A stretch of 60,147 nucleotides of DNA from Clostridia bacterium (GTDB lineage: Bacteria; Bacillota; Clostridia; UBA1381; UBA9506), in assembly GCA_017415145.1 (NCBI GenBank), contig JAFQJE010000005.1, positions 1-60,147 on the forward strand, read 5' to 3'. A model generated the notes under the pieces. It was not told the origin of the DNA, searched no databases, and was given only the letters and a program-made list of their open reading frames with translations. Numbering within the stretch: the stretch's first letter is position 1; every line of letters begins with the position of its first letter. The translations under genes and the position numbers were made by a program. This document shows positions 41,804 through 49,553 of the stretch, piece after piece.

Positions 41804-43627
41804 CTACTGCTGAAGAACCATTATGGAGTTAACCTCATACACGCCAAGTCCTTCTGTTCCTGCCGCATTGATAACGTTACCTACCTTTAAGTTCTTTAAT
41901 GTTATCAGCTTATTTGTTGTTGAATCTAAAATCTTTGTTGTATCTTTTACAAACAATTGCTTTTCTGTACCATTCTCAAGTTGGATAATGATAAGGCCAT
42001 AGCTTGTGTTAATTGTCTTGATTGTGCCCTGTACTGAAAGTGATGATGTAACTGCTTCTGATTTGATTTCTGTTACTGTTGAACTTGATGTAGTAAGCTT
42101 AACGTATGCACCAAGTCTTAAATCGTAAACTGTAGCAGTTTCACCCTCTAATTCAACCTTACAATCACGTGCCATAACGTATCTTGACTTTGCACCGTTG
42201 TTTGAAATGGTAATATATGATGTTGCATTTGAAATTGTAAATTCTTCAATTGTGCCTTCAAGCTTCTTTTCCACACCTGTTGCACGGATAACCTTGATTA
42301 TGCCATATTCCAATGTAAGTGTCACACTATCGCCAACAACAAGCTCTGTGAGAGAAGCAACATTTGCATTTCTTGTAATCGTAGCATCATCTGCTAAAAC
42401 GTACTTAGAAACATTTTCTTCTTTATCAATAACTGTGATTTCAACACCATTATCACTTGCTGTGTTTATTTCCGTTACTTTAACACTTGAAACAGTTGTT
42501 GACTTTGGCGTTGCTGAAATTGCAACTACAAGACCGCCTGAAAGCTCTACTGTTACAAAATCGCCCATTTTCACGTTTCTGATATCATCTGTTTCTGAAC
42601 CATTTACTGTAATAACAACATTAGAAGCCAGCTTGTAGTTTGTAACAGGCTGTTCCGCTTTTGTTATATCTGCAATTTTAATTGTTGTTCCTGAGTTGTT
42701 TGTTGTCTGACCTTTATACGCACCTGCAATGGCAGCATCTCCAACAACTGTGATAGCATCTATTTCATAAAGAGTACCCTGTGAGAAGGTGAACACTGCT
42801 TCCATGCCGATATCAAGATCTGAAATTGTCATCTTTGAACCATCAATAAAGATAACGCTGCTTGCATCAACACCAAATTTAACAATTTCGCCGTCTGCTT
42901 TTCTGATAGCAAGATTGTTGTTTAATGTGTCAACTGTAGTAATTATACCGCCAATAAACTCAAACTCCATTGTATTTAATATTCTCTGAATCATAACTGC
43001 AACCTGAGCACGAGTAACTGTAGCTTCGGGTCCGAACTTGTTATCGCCCATGTCGCCCATAATTCCTAATGCGGTTGTGTAGTAAACGTAATCTATGTAT
43101 TTTGCAGGAATTTCATTAACGTCTGCAAAGCTCATCGATGTATCAGCTGTGGGGTTACTCTTAAACCAGGAATCCGCACCCAAAGCTTTTGCAATAAGTG
43201 TTGCTGCTTCATATCTTTTAAGTTCTTTGTCACGGTTTGCTGTTGAAAGATAATCCACAACTTCTTCAACTGTGAACACGCTTCTGTAAATAAGATATGC
43301 ACCCTGCTTTACTGCATATGATGTTGAGCATACTCCCAAATCTGCCTCGTATATGCCGTATGCCAGATTTACAATAGGCTCATTCACTTCTTCGCTTGCA
43401 CCCATTGCCTTAGAAAACAATGTGATTGCCTCCTGACGGGTAATGCTTTTGCCGGGTTTGAATGTGCCGTCTTCATATCCTGTAATAATGCCTTTTTCAG
43501 ATAAGCCGTTAATTGCTTCTTCTGCCCATGAGTAATTGCTGTCAACGTCTGCAAATGACGCAAAAGCAACTGAGCTTACAGAAAGCAACATTGCAACTGC
43601 CACAATTAATGATAATACCTTTTTCAT
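41804..43627 (-). CDS. SLH-domain surface protein with tandem beta repeats
   Basis: The 607-residue secreted protein has a signal peptide (MKKVLSLIVAVAMLLSVSSV, cleavage near AFA). Three S-layer homology domains occupy about residues 24-215 (FADVDSNYSWAEEAING, ITGYEDGTFKPGKSITRQEA, then GIMGDMGDNKFGPEATVTRA), which anchor proteins to pyruvylated wall polymer. Residues 220-607 comprise about five weakly repeated beta-rich units, each with a pattern of short strands, a Y/F-x-(V/L) step, a DL-x-x-G turn and a V-x-(L/F)-T strand. No catalytic motif is visible, so a structural or adhesive role is likely. AGGAGG precedes the ATG and a consensus promoter lies upstream. Confidence 0.88.
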   Translation of the reverse strand: MKKVLSLIVAVAMLLSVSSVAFASFADVDSNYSWAEEAINGLSEKGIITGYEDGTFKPGKSITRQEAITLFSKAMGASEEVNEPIVNLAYGIYEADLGVCSTSYAVKQGAYLIYRSVFTVEEVVDYLSTANRDKELKRYEAATLIAKALGADSWFKSNPTADTSMSFADVNEIPAKYIDYVYYTTALGIMGDMGDNKFGPEATVTRAQVAVMIQRILNTMEFEFIGGIITTVDTLNNNLAIRKADGEIVKFGVDASSVIFIDGSKMTISDLDIGMEAVFTFSQGTLYEIDAITVVGDAAIAGAYKGQTTNNSGTTIKIADITKAEQPVTNYKLASNVVITVNGSETDDIRNVKMGDFVTVELSGGLVVAISATPKSTTVSSVKVTEINTASDNGVEITVIDKEENVSKYVLADDATITRNANVASLTELVVGDSVTLTLEYGIIKVIRATGVEKKLEGTIEEFTISNATSYITISNNGAKSRYVMARDCKVELEGETATVYDLRLGAYVKLTTSSSTVTEIKSEAVTSSLSVQGTIKTINTSYGLIIIQLENGTEKQLFVKDTTKILDSTTNKLITLKNLKVGNVINAAGTEGLGVYEVNSIMVLQQ

Positions 43628-43684
43628 TTTTTCATCCTCCTGCTATGTAATGTGAAATAATTATTTTTATAATTATACAACACT

Positions 43685-43713
43685 ATTATACATTATGTAG
43701 TGGTAAATTGCAA
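43685..43713 (-). promoter_or_regulatory. SLH protein gene promoter
   Basis: On the minus strand TTGCAA (43713-43708), 17 bp, TATAAT (43690-43685). A second TATAAT-like box lies a few bases downstream. Confidence 0.7.
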
Positions 43714-43731
43714 TACCATATGCAAAATGTT

Positions 43732-43766
43732 ACAAAAAAATAATATTTCGCGAGCGAAATATTATT
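43732..43766 (-). terminator. Terminator of the mgtE-yugP-cobO run
   Basis: AATAATATTTCG, loop CGAG, CGAAATATTATT forms a 12-bp stem followed on the minus strand by TTTTTTT. Confidence 0.85.
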
Positions 43767-43767
43767 C

Positions 43768-44277
43768 TCAATACTCTATTCCTTTTTGTGCCATATGTCC
43801 CTGGTAAAAGGGATGCTTTACACACTTTATTTCAGAAACATAATCTGCCATATCTATTATTTCCTGTGGGATATTTCTCCCTGTAATAACTATTTCCCGT
43901 TTTCTTGAATATTCAGAAATAAATCTAATAACCTCTTCTTTTTCTACTAGTTTATCAGAAATTACCCCTGCTAATTCGTCTAAAACTATCATATCAAATT
44001 TGTCTGCACAATCCTTTACTTTTAAGAAATTCCTACAGGTTTCCTTTTTAAGTTTTTCTTTTTCTTCATCCTCCATAGTCCAGAAAAATCCCTTCGTTTC
44101 CACCTGACATGGAATCACTCTTATTCCTGCATTCTGGAGAATACAAAGTTCTGATGATGTGCCGTCTTTTAAAAACTGAAATATACACACTCTTTTACCG
44201 CTGCCTGCAAATCTTATTGTTAACCCTGTCGCTGCAGTGGTTTTTCCTTTTCCGTCGCCTGTATATACGTGTAACAT
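43768..44277 (-). CDS. cobO: Cob(I)yrinic acid a,c-diamide adenosyltransferase (BtuR/CobO type)
   Basis: The 169-residue enzyme adenosylates cob(I)alamin or its corrinoid precursors to make coenzyme B12. The P-loop MLHVYTGDGKGKTTAA at the N-terminus, QFLKDG, IVLDELAG and VITGRNIPQEIIDMADYVSE are family signatures. No other cobalamin gene lies nearby, so it may serve B12 salvage for enzymes encoded elsewhere. It starts 3 nt after the YugP-type gene and is the last of a three-gene run. Confidence 0.92.
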   Translation of the reverse strand: MLHVYTGDGKGKTTAATGLTIRFAGSGKRVCIFQFLKDGTSSELCILQNAGIRVIPCQVETKGFFWTMEDEEKEKLKKETCRNFLKVKDCADKFDMIVLDELAGVISDKLVEKEEVIRFISEYSRKREIVITGRNIPQEIIDMADYVSEIKCVKHPFYQGHMAQKGIEY

Positions 44278-44280
44278 ACA

Positions 44281-44964
44281 CTATCTCCTTCTGCGGTTTA
44301 TAAGGACAAGACGAAGCAATTGCATAGCAGATACAACTACCGCAGCCACATAAGTCATAGCCGCAGCTGACAACACTTTTTTTGCACCTGCCAATTCTTC
44401 TCCGTCTAAAATATTGTTCTCATCAAGAGTCTTTATAGCTCTTTTGCTTGCATTAAATTCCACAGGCAACGTAATTAACTGAAAAAACAGCACAGTTGAA
44501 AATAGCAATATTCCTATTGATATAAGCGGGTCAAATGAAAGTATTATCCCCAAAAGAATAAGGGGTATTGATAATCTTGAACCGAGATTTGCAACAGGAA
44601 GTACAGTATTGCGAAGTTTGATTGGGGCATATCCTTGAGCATACTGAATTGCGTGTCCTGCCTCGTGCGCTGCAACACCGATAGATGCAACAGACACATC
44701 ACCTCGCACACTGTCTGACAATCTTATGACATTAGTTCTCGGGTCATAATGGTCCGAAAGTTTTCCTGAGACTGCCTCGATTTGTACATTCTGCAATCCA
44801 TTCATATCAAGTATTGCGCGAGTTACCTCCGTAGCAGTCTTTGTTCCCTTAGCAAAAACTTTGGAATACTTACCGTATGTGCTCTGAACCTTTATCTGTG
44901 CAACTACCGAAATTATAATTGCAGGAACTACAAGCAGTAAATAATAATTATCAAAATAAAACAT
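44281..44964 (-). CDS. YugP-type zinc membrane metallopeptidase
   Basis: The 227-residue membrane protein has the zincin motif AAHEAGHAIQYAQGY near residue 100, with the rest of the family core (SDHYDPRTNVIRLS before it and EFNASKRAIKTLDE after). Hydrophobic segments flank the active site at the N-terminus (about 6-24) and at about 118-165 and 200-222. The family is widespread in Bacillota and its substrate is unknown. It lies 9 nt after mgtE and 3 nt before cobO. Confidence 0.88.
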   Translation of the reverse strand: MFYFDNYYLLLVVPAIIISVVAQIKVQSTYGKYSKVFAKGTKTATEVTRAILDMNGLQNVQIEAVSGKLSDHYDPRTNVIRLSDSVRGDVSVASIGVAAHEAGHAIQYAQGYAPIKLRNTVLPVANLGSRLSIPLILLGIILSFDPLISIGILLFSTVLFFQLITLPVEFNASKRAIKTLDENNILDGEELAGAKKVLSAAAMTYVAAVVVSAMQLLRLVLINRRRR

Positions 44965-44973
44965 AATATTCTC

Positions 44974-46365
44974 CTACATGGGCAATACCATTGAAACAAT
45001 GGCAAAATAAATCAAAAGCGACAAAGCGTCAACTATTGTTGTAATGAATGGACTTGCCATAACGGCAGGGTCAAGCCCGATTTTTTTTGCAATCATCGGC
45101 ATCGTACAACCTACAACCTTGGCAAGAACAACCGTTGAAAATATTGCAGCACTTACAACTAACGCTACTACAATATCTATACCGTGAGTATACAAGCTGT
45201 CAATAAACATTACCTTAAAGAAACAAACCAGCGCCATTACCGCACCCGATACTGCAGCAACACGTGCTTCCTTCCATGAAATTTTCAAAATATCACGGAA
45301 TTCTATCTCATCAAGTGCAAGACTTCTGATTACAGCAACCGAGGACTGTCCTCCAGCATTACCTGCCGTGCCCATAAGCATAGGTATAAACGCAACAAGT
45401 GCAGGGTATACCGCTAAAGACGTTTCAAAGGTTGCTAAAATACCCCCTGTAAATGTGGCAGTCAGCATCAGAAGTAATAACCATATTATTCTCTTTTTAA
45501 AGGTTTCTATTACACCTTCTTCAATATATGATTTGTCAGATGGTGTCATACCTGCCATCATTTCGATATCTTCTGTAGTTTCCTGTTCAATAACGTCCAC
45601 GATATCGTCGATTGTTATAATACCTACAAGACGCTTTTCAGCATCCACTACAGGCATAGACAAAAGGTCATATTTTTTAAAATAATGAGCGCCTGTTTCC
45701 TGGTCGTCATGAGTGTATATATACATGGGTTCTTCTGTCATAATATCAGAAATAATTTCATCAGGCTGACTCAATATCAGCTTACGTATAGACACCGTAC
45801 CCTCTAGATGACGCTTTTCATCCATTACATAGCAAGTGTTAATTGTTTCTTTGTCAACTCCCGTTGCCCTGATATGTGATATAGCATCACGAACAGTCAT
45901 TTCCTTCTTCAAATCCACATACTCTGTGGTCATAATAGAGCCTGCAGAATCATCAGGATATTTTAACAACTGATTTATTATTTTTCTTGTTTCGGGGTCA
46001 GTTACCTTCAAAACCTTTTTTACAACATTTGCAGGCATTTCTTCAAGAAAGTCTACTGTATCATCCATAAACATTTCGTCCACAATGCTTACAATTTCAC
46101 GTTCTGTTATGGATTCTACAATAAACTGCTGAAGCTCCGATTTCATATAAGAAAAGCTTTCTGCCGCCAAATTTTTTGGCAACATTCTAAATACCCTGAG
46201 GATTTTTTCCTCGGGTATCTCTTCAAAAAGCAATGCAATGTCTGCTTCATTCATGGTAACTAAAATTTTGCGTGCATCAACATAATGGTCAGCACACACC
46301 AATTCTATTACATCTTCTGTCTTAAGTTCTATAATGTTTTCTGTGATGTTTTCTAAGATTTCCAT
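44974..46365 (-). CDS. mgtE: Magnesium transporter MgtE
   Basis: The 463-residue Mg2+ channel has the full MgtE layout: an N-terminal superhelical domain (about 1-135), two CBS domains (about 140-265, including GSIMTTEYVDLKKEMTVRDA and VVDAEKRLVGIITIDDIVDV), and five transmembrane helices. The pore signature MGTAGNAGGQSSVAVIR lies near residue 330. Cytoplasmic Mg2+ gates the channel through the N and CBS domains. The ribosome binding site AAGGGGGA (about 46381-46373) is 8 nt from the ATG and is sequestered in the leader described separately. It heads the mgtE-yugP-cobO run. Confidence 0.96.
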   Translation of the reverse strand: MEILENITENIIELKTEDVIELVCADHYVDARKILVTMNEADIALLFEEIPEEKILRVFRMLPKNLAAESFSYMKSELQQFIVESITEREIVSIVDEMFMDDTVDFLEEMPANVVKKVLKVTDPETRKIINQLLKYPDDSAGSIMTTEYVDLKKEMTVRDAISHIRATGVDKETINTCYVMDEKRHLEGTVSIRKLILSQPDEIISDIMTEEPMYIYTHDDQETGAHYFKKYDLLSMPVVDAEKRLVGIITIDDIVDVIEQETTEDIEMMAGMTPSDKSYIEEGVIETFKKRIIWLLLLMLTATFTGGILATFETSLAVYPALVAFIPMLMGTAGNAGGQSSVAVIRSLALDEIEFRDILKISWKEARVAAVSGAVMALVCFFKVMFIDSLYTHGIDIVVALVVSAAIFSTVVLAKVVGCTMPMIAKKIGLDPAVMASPFITTIVDALSLLIYFAIVSMVLPM

Positions 46366-46525
46366 TAAAAAATCCCCCTTTATTTAATTTTGCAACAGCA
46401 AAACAGGGGGTCTATGAGCTATAAATCAGATATGACAGATAAGCTCACAGATACCCTGCATCTTACAACTTCGAGGTTTAGGTTGACTATTATCCATAAG
46501 CTCATCTCCTTTTGAACAAAATTAC
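46366..46525 (-). promoter_or_regulatory. mgtE leader with leader peptide and competing hairpins
   Basis: Two structures exclude each other. The antiterminator-like hairpin pairs 46458-46442 with 46420-46404 over 17 positions (15 pairs and a 2x2 internal loop). The OFF hairpin pairs CCCCC (46410-46406) with GGGGG (46378-46374), which is the mgtE ribosome binding site, around an inner TTTTGC/GCAAAA stem, and is followed by ATTTTTTA. The 5' arm of the first hairpin is codons 14-19 of a leader peptide, so translation of that peptide would decide which hairpin forms. I see no M-box aptamer. Confidence 0.7.
46426..46497 (-). CDS. Putative 23-residue leader peptide upstream of mgtE
   Basis: A short frame begins at ATG 46497 with AAAAGGAG 8 nt upstream, the strongest ribosome binding site in this leader. 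It encodes Met-Asp-Asn-Ser-Gln-Pro-Lys-Pro-Arg at its start, then Cys11, Cys17 and Cys21, and ends at TGA 46426. Pro6 and Pro8 lie just before the segment that forms the 5' arm of the antiterminator-like hairpin. ATGAGCT between its ribosome binding site and start codon can also pair with AGCTCAT at 46420-46414. The likely role is cis regulation of mgtE by translation state; a stable Cys-rich peptide is the alternative. Confidence 0.6.
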   Translation of the reverse strand: MDNSQPKPRSCKMQGICELICHI

Positions 46526-46531
46526 TTTATT

Positions 46532-46560
46532 ATTATACTCCTTTTTTTCATAAAAATCAA
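46532..46560 (-). promoter_or_regulatory. mgtE promoter
   Basis: On the minus strand TTGATT (46560-46555), 17 bp, TATAAT (46537-46532), placing the start near 46525, about 160 nt before the mgtE ATG. Confidence 0.82.
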
Positions 46561-46610
46561 TATTTGGGAGTATATTTTTTTCAGGAGTATTTATTTCTGG
46601 AGGGTTTATT

Positions 46611-47189
46611 ATGAATTTTATATGGGTTTTCATGATTATAATTTCTTACATATTTTCGTTTTTTGCAGGAACTACTGACGCAGTGACAAAAAGCGTTTTT
46701 GACGGATGCGAAAGTGCGGTTTCTCTTGTTATTTCCCTACTTGGTATGATGTGTCTGTGGACAGGACTTTTAGAAATTGCACAAAAAAGCAGCTTGACAG
46801 AAAAAATTCAGAAGCTTTTATATCCTGTCATTCACTGGCTTTTCCCCTCTGTTTGCAAAAATTCAGAAGTAGCGGGTGCAATATCAATGAGCATTACCGC
46901 AAATCTTTTAGGGTTGTCTAATGCTGCAACACCTTTAGGACTTGCTGCTATGGAAAAACTCGAAAAACGCAATCTTATAAAAGACACGGCATCTGATGAA
47001 ATGTGTATGTTCGTAGTCATCAACACCGCCTCAATCACACTTATTCCCACTACTCTTTTAACCATTCGTGCAGCCTTTAATTCTTTAGCACCATTTGAAA
47101 TTATGGTGCCCGTTTGGATTGCATCCATAATTTCTGTGCTATCAGGCGTTTTATGTGCTAAAATATGCAGCAGGAGGAAATCATTTTGA
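46611..47189 (+). CDS. spmA: Spore maturation protein A
   Basis: The 192-residue membrane protein is a nucleoside-recognition (Gate) domain protein of the SpmA family, needed for spore core dehydration in Bacillus. Family features are VFDGCESAVSLVISLLGMMCLWTGLL at 33-58 and ITANLLGLSNAATPLGLAAMEKL near 105. CTGGAGGG precedes the ATG. Its stop overlaps the start of spmB (TTGA). I could not identify a confident sporulation sigma-factor promoter in the region shared with the divergent mgtE gene. Confidence 0.94.
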   Translation: MNFIWVFMIIISYIFSFFAGTTDAVTKSVFDGCESAVSLVISLLGMMCLWTGLLEIAQKSSLTEKIQKLLYPVIHWLFPSVCKNSEVAGAISMSITANLLGLSNAATPLGLAAMEKLEKRNLIKDTASDEMCMFVVINTASITLIPTTLLTIRAAFNSLAPFEIMVPVWIASIISVLSGVLCAKICSRRKSF

Positions 47190-47698
47190 CATCTTTTATA
47201 CTACCTGCAGTTTTTATAATTATACTAGGTTATGGCATGTTACGACGTATTAAAATTTTTGACGTTTTCCTATCAGGTGCAAAGCAGGGAATATCCTCAT
47301 GCATTGGAATTTTACCTGCTTTGGTCGGTCTTGTTGTTGCAGTATCTATGGTAAGGGCATCAGGGCTTTTAGATTTTTTAGCCAAAATACTTTCTCCCAT
47401 ATTGAATAAATTCTTATTCCCCACCGAAGTACTGCCGCTAGCACTCCTAAAGCCTGTATCAGGCTCAGGTGCACTTGCAATGATAAAAAATATTTTTGAA
47501 GTTTCCGGCGTAGATTCATATCCGGGGAAGCTAGCATCTGTAATGCTTGGTTCATCAGAAACCACCTTTTATGCCCTTGCAGTGTACTATGGTGCAACAA
47601 AAGTAAAGGACACAAGATATACTGTTTTTGCAGCGGTAGTGGCAGACATTGCAGGGATTGTTGCTGCAGTTGTGCTCTGCAATATTTTTTGGGCATAA
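47186..47698 (+). CDS. spmB: Spore maturation protein B
   Basis: The 170-residue partner of SpmA carries the second nucleoside-recognition half, with KQGISSCIGILPALVGLVVA, LLKPVSGSGALAMIKNIFE and LGSSETTFYALAVYYGA. The best start is TTG 47186, 8 nt after AGGAGG and overlapping the spmA stop; an in-frame ATG at 47165 precedes the ribosome binding site and would require it to be coding. It ends at a terminator shared with the convergent symporter gene. Confidence 0.93.
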   Translation: MTSFILPAVFIIILGYGMLRRIKIFDVFLSGAKQGISSCIGILPALVGLVVAVSMVRASGLLDFLAKILSPILNKFLFPTEVLPLALLKPVSGSGALAMIKNIFEVSGVDSYPGKLASVMLGSSETTFYALAVYYGATKVKDTRYTVFAAVVADIAGIVAAVVLCNIFWA

Positions 47699-47726
47699 AA
47701 AAAGAACCGCTTAGCGGTTCTTTTTC
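47697..47726. terminator. Bidirectional terminator between spmB and the symporter gene
   Basis: AAAGAACCGC, loop TTA, GCGGTTCTTT with A-run and T-run flanks. Confidence 0.9.
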
Positions 47727-47734
47727 TATAAAAA

Positions 47735-49171
47735 TTAAAGTTTGTCCTTTTCGTCTTTTGATTCAATACCCTTGTTCTTTGCTTCCTTTGTAACAATACC
47801 GGCTAAAGCTATAAGACCGATAACGTTGGGAAGTACCATGAACTGATTAAATGTATCCTGTGTCAACCATACAAGTTCGTTTTCCTGAACAATAGTACCA
47901 ACAAATACAAAGATAACTGAAATTATTGAGAAGAAAATCTTTGTTTTCTTACCAAATAGGTACTTGAAGTTAATTTCGCCGAACAAGTTCCAGCTGATGA
48001 TTGTTGTAAACGCAAAGAACATTAAACAAATTGCAACATATGCATTACCGATTGTAGAACCGAATACACTACCGAATGCCATCTGTGCTACATTTGTCTT
48101 ATTTATTCCTGCTGCTGCAATTAAATCAGCATAGTTCGAGCCGTTAGCAAGTGCTAAAGCACCATCGCCTGTGTATGTGCATGTGATAACAACTAAAGCT
48201 GTCATGGTTAAAACTACGAATGTATCAAGGAATACACCAATCATAGCTGCTGTACCCTGCTCATGTGCTGTCTTAACGTCTGCTAAAGCGTGAGCGTGGG
48301 GTGTAGAACCCATACCAGCCTCATTTGAGAAAAGACCACGTTTAGCACCCTGGCTGATAGCAATTTTAAGTGCTGCACCGATACCACCACCGATTAAAGC
48401 CTGGGGCTGGAATGCGAACTTAAATATTGCACCAAATGCTGCAGGAACGCTTGTAATATTTACTGCAAGAATTATCAAACTGCCTACAATGTAAAGAATT
48501 GCCATGATAGGCACAATTTTTTCTGCTGTCGCTGCAATTCTCTTCGCACCGCCGATAACGATGAATGCAACTACCAATGCAACAACTAACCCTGTAATCC
48601 ATGTAGGAATACCAAATGCTGTGTTGATTGTGGCACCGATTGAGTTTGACTGTACCATACCGCCGATAAAACCTAATGAGATAACTGTCGCAATAGCAAA
48701 GAAACCTGCTAAGAATGTACCAAACTTACCTTTAAATGCTGTTTTGATGTAGTAAATAGGACCGCCCTGAATGTTGCCGTCTTCATCTACTTTTTTTGTT
48801 TTCTGAGCTAAAACTGCTTCCGCGTAGATTGTTGACATACCTAAGAATGCAATAATCCACATCCAGAAAATAGCACCGGGACCACCTGTCAAAATCGCAC
48901 CGCTGGCACCAACGATGTTACCTGTACCAACCTGACCTGCAACTGCAGTTGCAAAAGCCTGGAAAGAACTAATTGTGTTCTTTTCGCCCTTTTTGAACAT
49001 ACCGCCAAATACGTTCTTTATACCTTCGCCAAAGCAACGTACCTGTACGAATCTTGTTTTAATTGTGAAAAATAAACCTACGAACACAAGCAATGCAATG
49101 AGAACGTAGTCTGCCATGTATGTATTGATTACATTCATGACATCAAGCAAAGTTTTTTCAATATTTGCCAT
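47735..49171 (-). CDS. Alanine/glycine:cation symporter (AlsT/AGCS family)
   Basis: The 478-residue membrane protein is an AGCS-family carrier that takes up alanine or glycine with Na+ or H+. Signatures include FATAVAGQVGTGNIVGASGAI near residue 75, GGPGAIFWMWIIAFLGM and GAKRGLFSNEAGMGSTPHAHA near 290, and there are about eleven hydrophobic segments. The start used follows AGGAGG by 9 nt; a 26-codon upstream extension is rejected. A tandem glycine riboswitch precedes it, so glycine is a likely substrate or signal. Confidence 0.92.
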   Translation of the reverse strand: MANIEKTLLDVMNVINTYMADYVLIALLVFVGLFFTIKTRFVQVRCFGEGIKNVFGGMFKKGEKNTISSFQAFATAVAGQVGTGNIVGASGAILTGGPGAIFWMWIIAFLGMSTIYAEAVLAQKTKKVDEDGNIQGGPIYYIKTAFKGKFGTFLAGFFAIATVISLGFIGGMVQSNSIGATINTAFGIPTWITGLVVALVVAFIVIGGAKRIAATAEKIVPIMAILYIVGSLIILAVNITSVPAAFGAIFKFAFQPQALIGGGIGAALKIAISQGAKRGLFSNEAGMGSTPHAHALADVKTAHEQGTAAMIGVFLDTFVVLTMTALVVITCTYTGDGALALANGSNYADLIAAAGINKTNVAQMAFGSVFGSTIGNAYVAICLMFFAFTTIISWNLFGEINFKYLFGKKTKIFFSIISVIFVFVGTIVQENELVWLTQDTFNQFMVLPNVIGLIALAGIVTKEAKNKGIESKDEKDKL

Positions 49172-49220
49172 TTTTGTTTGCCTCCTAAATTTTTGTTTGT
49201 TTAAATTTTGATTAAGCAAA

Positions 49221-49251
49221 GAAAAAAGCATTGCGTTTGTGCAATGCAAAA
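49221..49251 (-). terminator. Terminator of the glycine riboswitch expression platform
   Basis: On the minus strand GCATTGC, loop ACAAAC, GCAATGC is followed by TTTTTTCTTT, between the riboswitch and the symporter start codon. Confidence 0.85.
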
Positions 49252-49280
49252 GGAAACAACACTAATAAGTGTTTTAATAT

Positions 49281-49443
49281 TTTCTGTCCTTTTGCCTGAG
49301 AGATTAACGCACGACACACCGTGTCACGTTTTGCACCTTCGGCACCTGCACCTAAGCAGGCTTCTCCAGAATGTTATCCGTTTGCAGTCCTTTGTACCTG
49401 AGAGTGTTACTCCTTCGGGAAGACTTATGTCTTATTTCCTGCA
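49281..49443 (-). ncRNA. Tandem glycine riboswitch
   Basis: Read on the minus strand, the first aptamer (about 49443-49384) contains TCCCGAAGGAG, ACTCTCAGGTACAAAGGAC and closing GCAG/CTGC. The second (about 49371-49281) starts TTCTGGAGA, has GGTGCCGAAGGTGCAA and ends ATCTCTCAGGCAAAAGGACAGAA. These match the two glycine aptamers, including both CCGAAGG and CTCTCAGG(x)AAAGGAC motifs. A terminator follows and a consensus promoter precedes, so glycine controls readthrough into the symporter gene; the direction (on or off) is not clear by eye. Confidence 0.95.
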
Positions 49444-49477
49444 ACCTTCACTTAACTCAATATTTATTTACTTTACC

Positions 49478-49506
49478 ATTATAATCTACTAAAGTGCTCT
49501 TGTCAA
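49478..49506 (-). promoter_or_regulatory. Promoter of the glycine riboswitch-symporter unit
   Basis: On the minus strand TTGACA (49506-49501), 17 bp, TATAAT (49483-49478), a perfect consensus. Confidence 0.9.
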
Positions 49507-49526
49507 TAGTTATTTGCAAAAAATGT

Positions 49527-49553
49527 AAAAAAGAGGCAGATGCCTCTTTTTTA
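49527..49553 (-). terminator. Terminator of the tyrS-metY-metA run
   Basis: AAAAAAGAGGCA/TGCCTCTTTTTT stem with a short GA loop; the metA stop codon lies at its edge. Confidence 0.88.

Noticed and set aside
46366-46525. M-box (ykoK) Mg2+ riboswitch before mgtE
   Set aside because: The leader is long enough, but the conserved M-box core is absent and the space is filled by the peptide frame and two competing hairpins.
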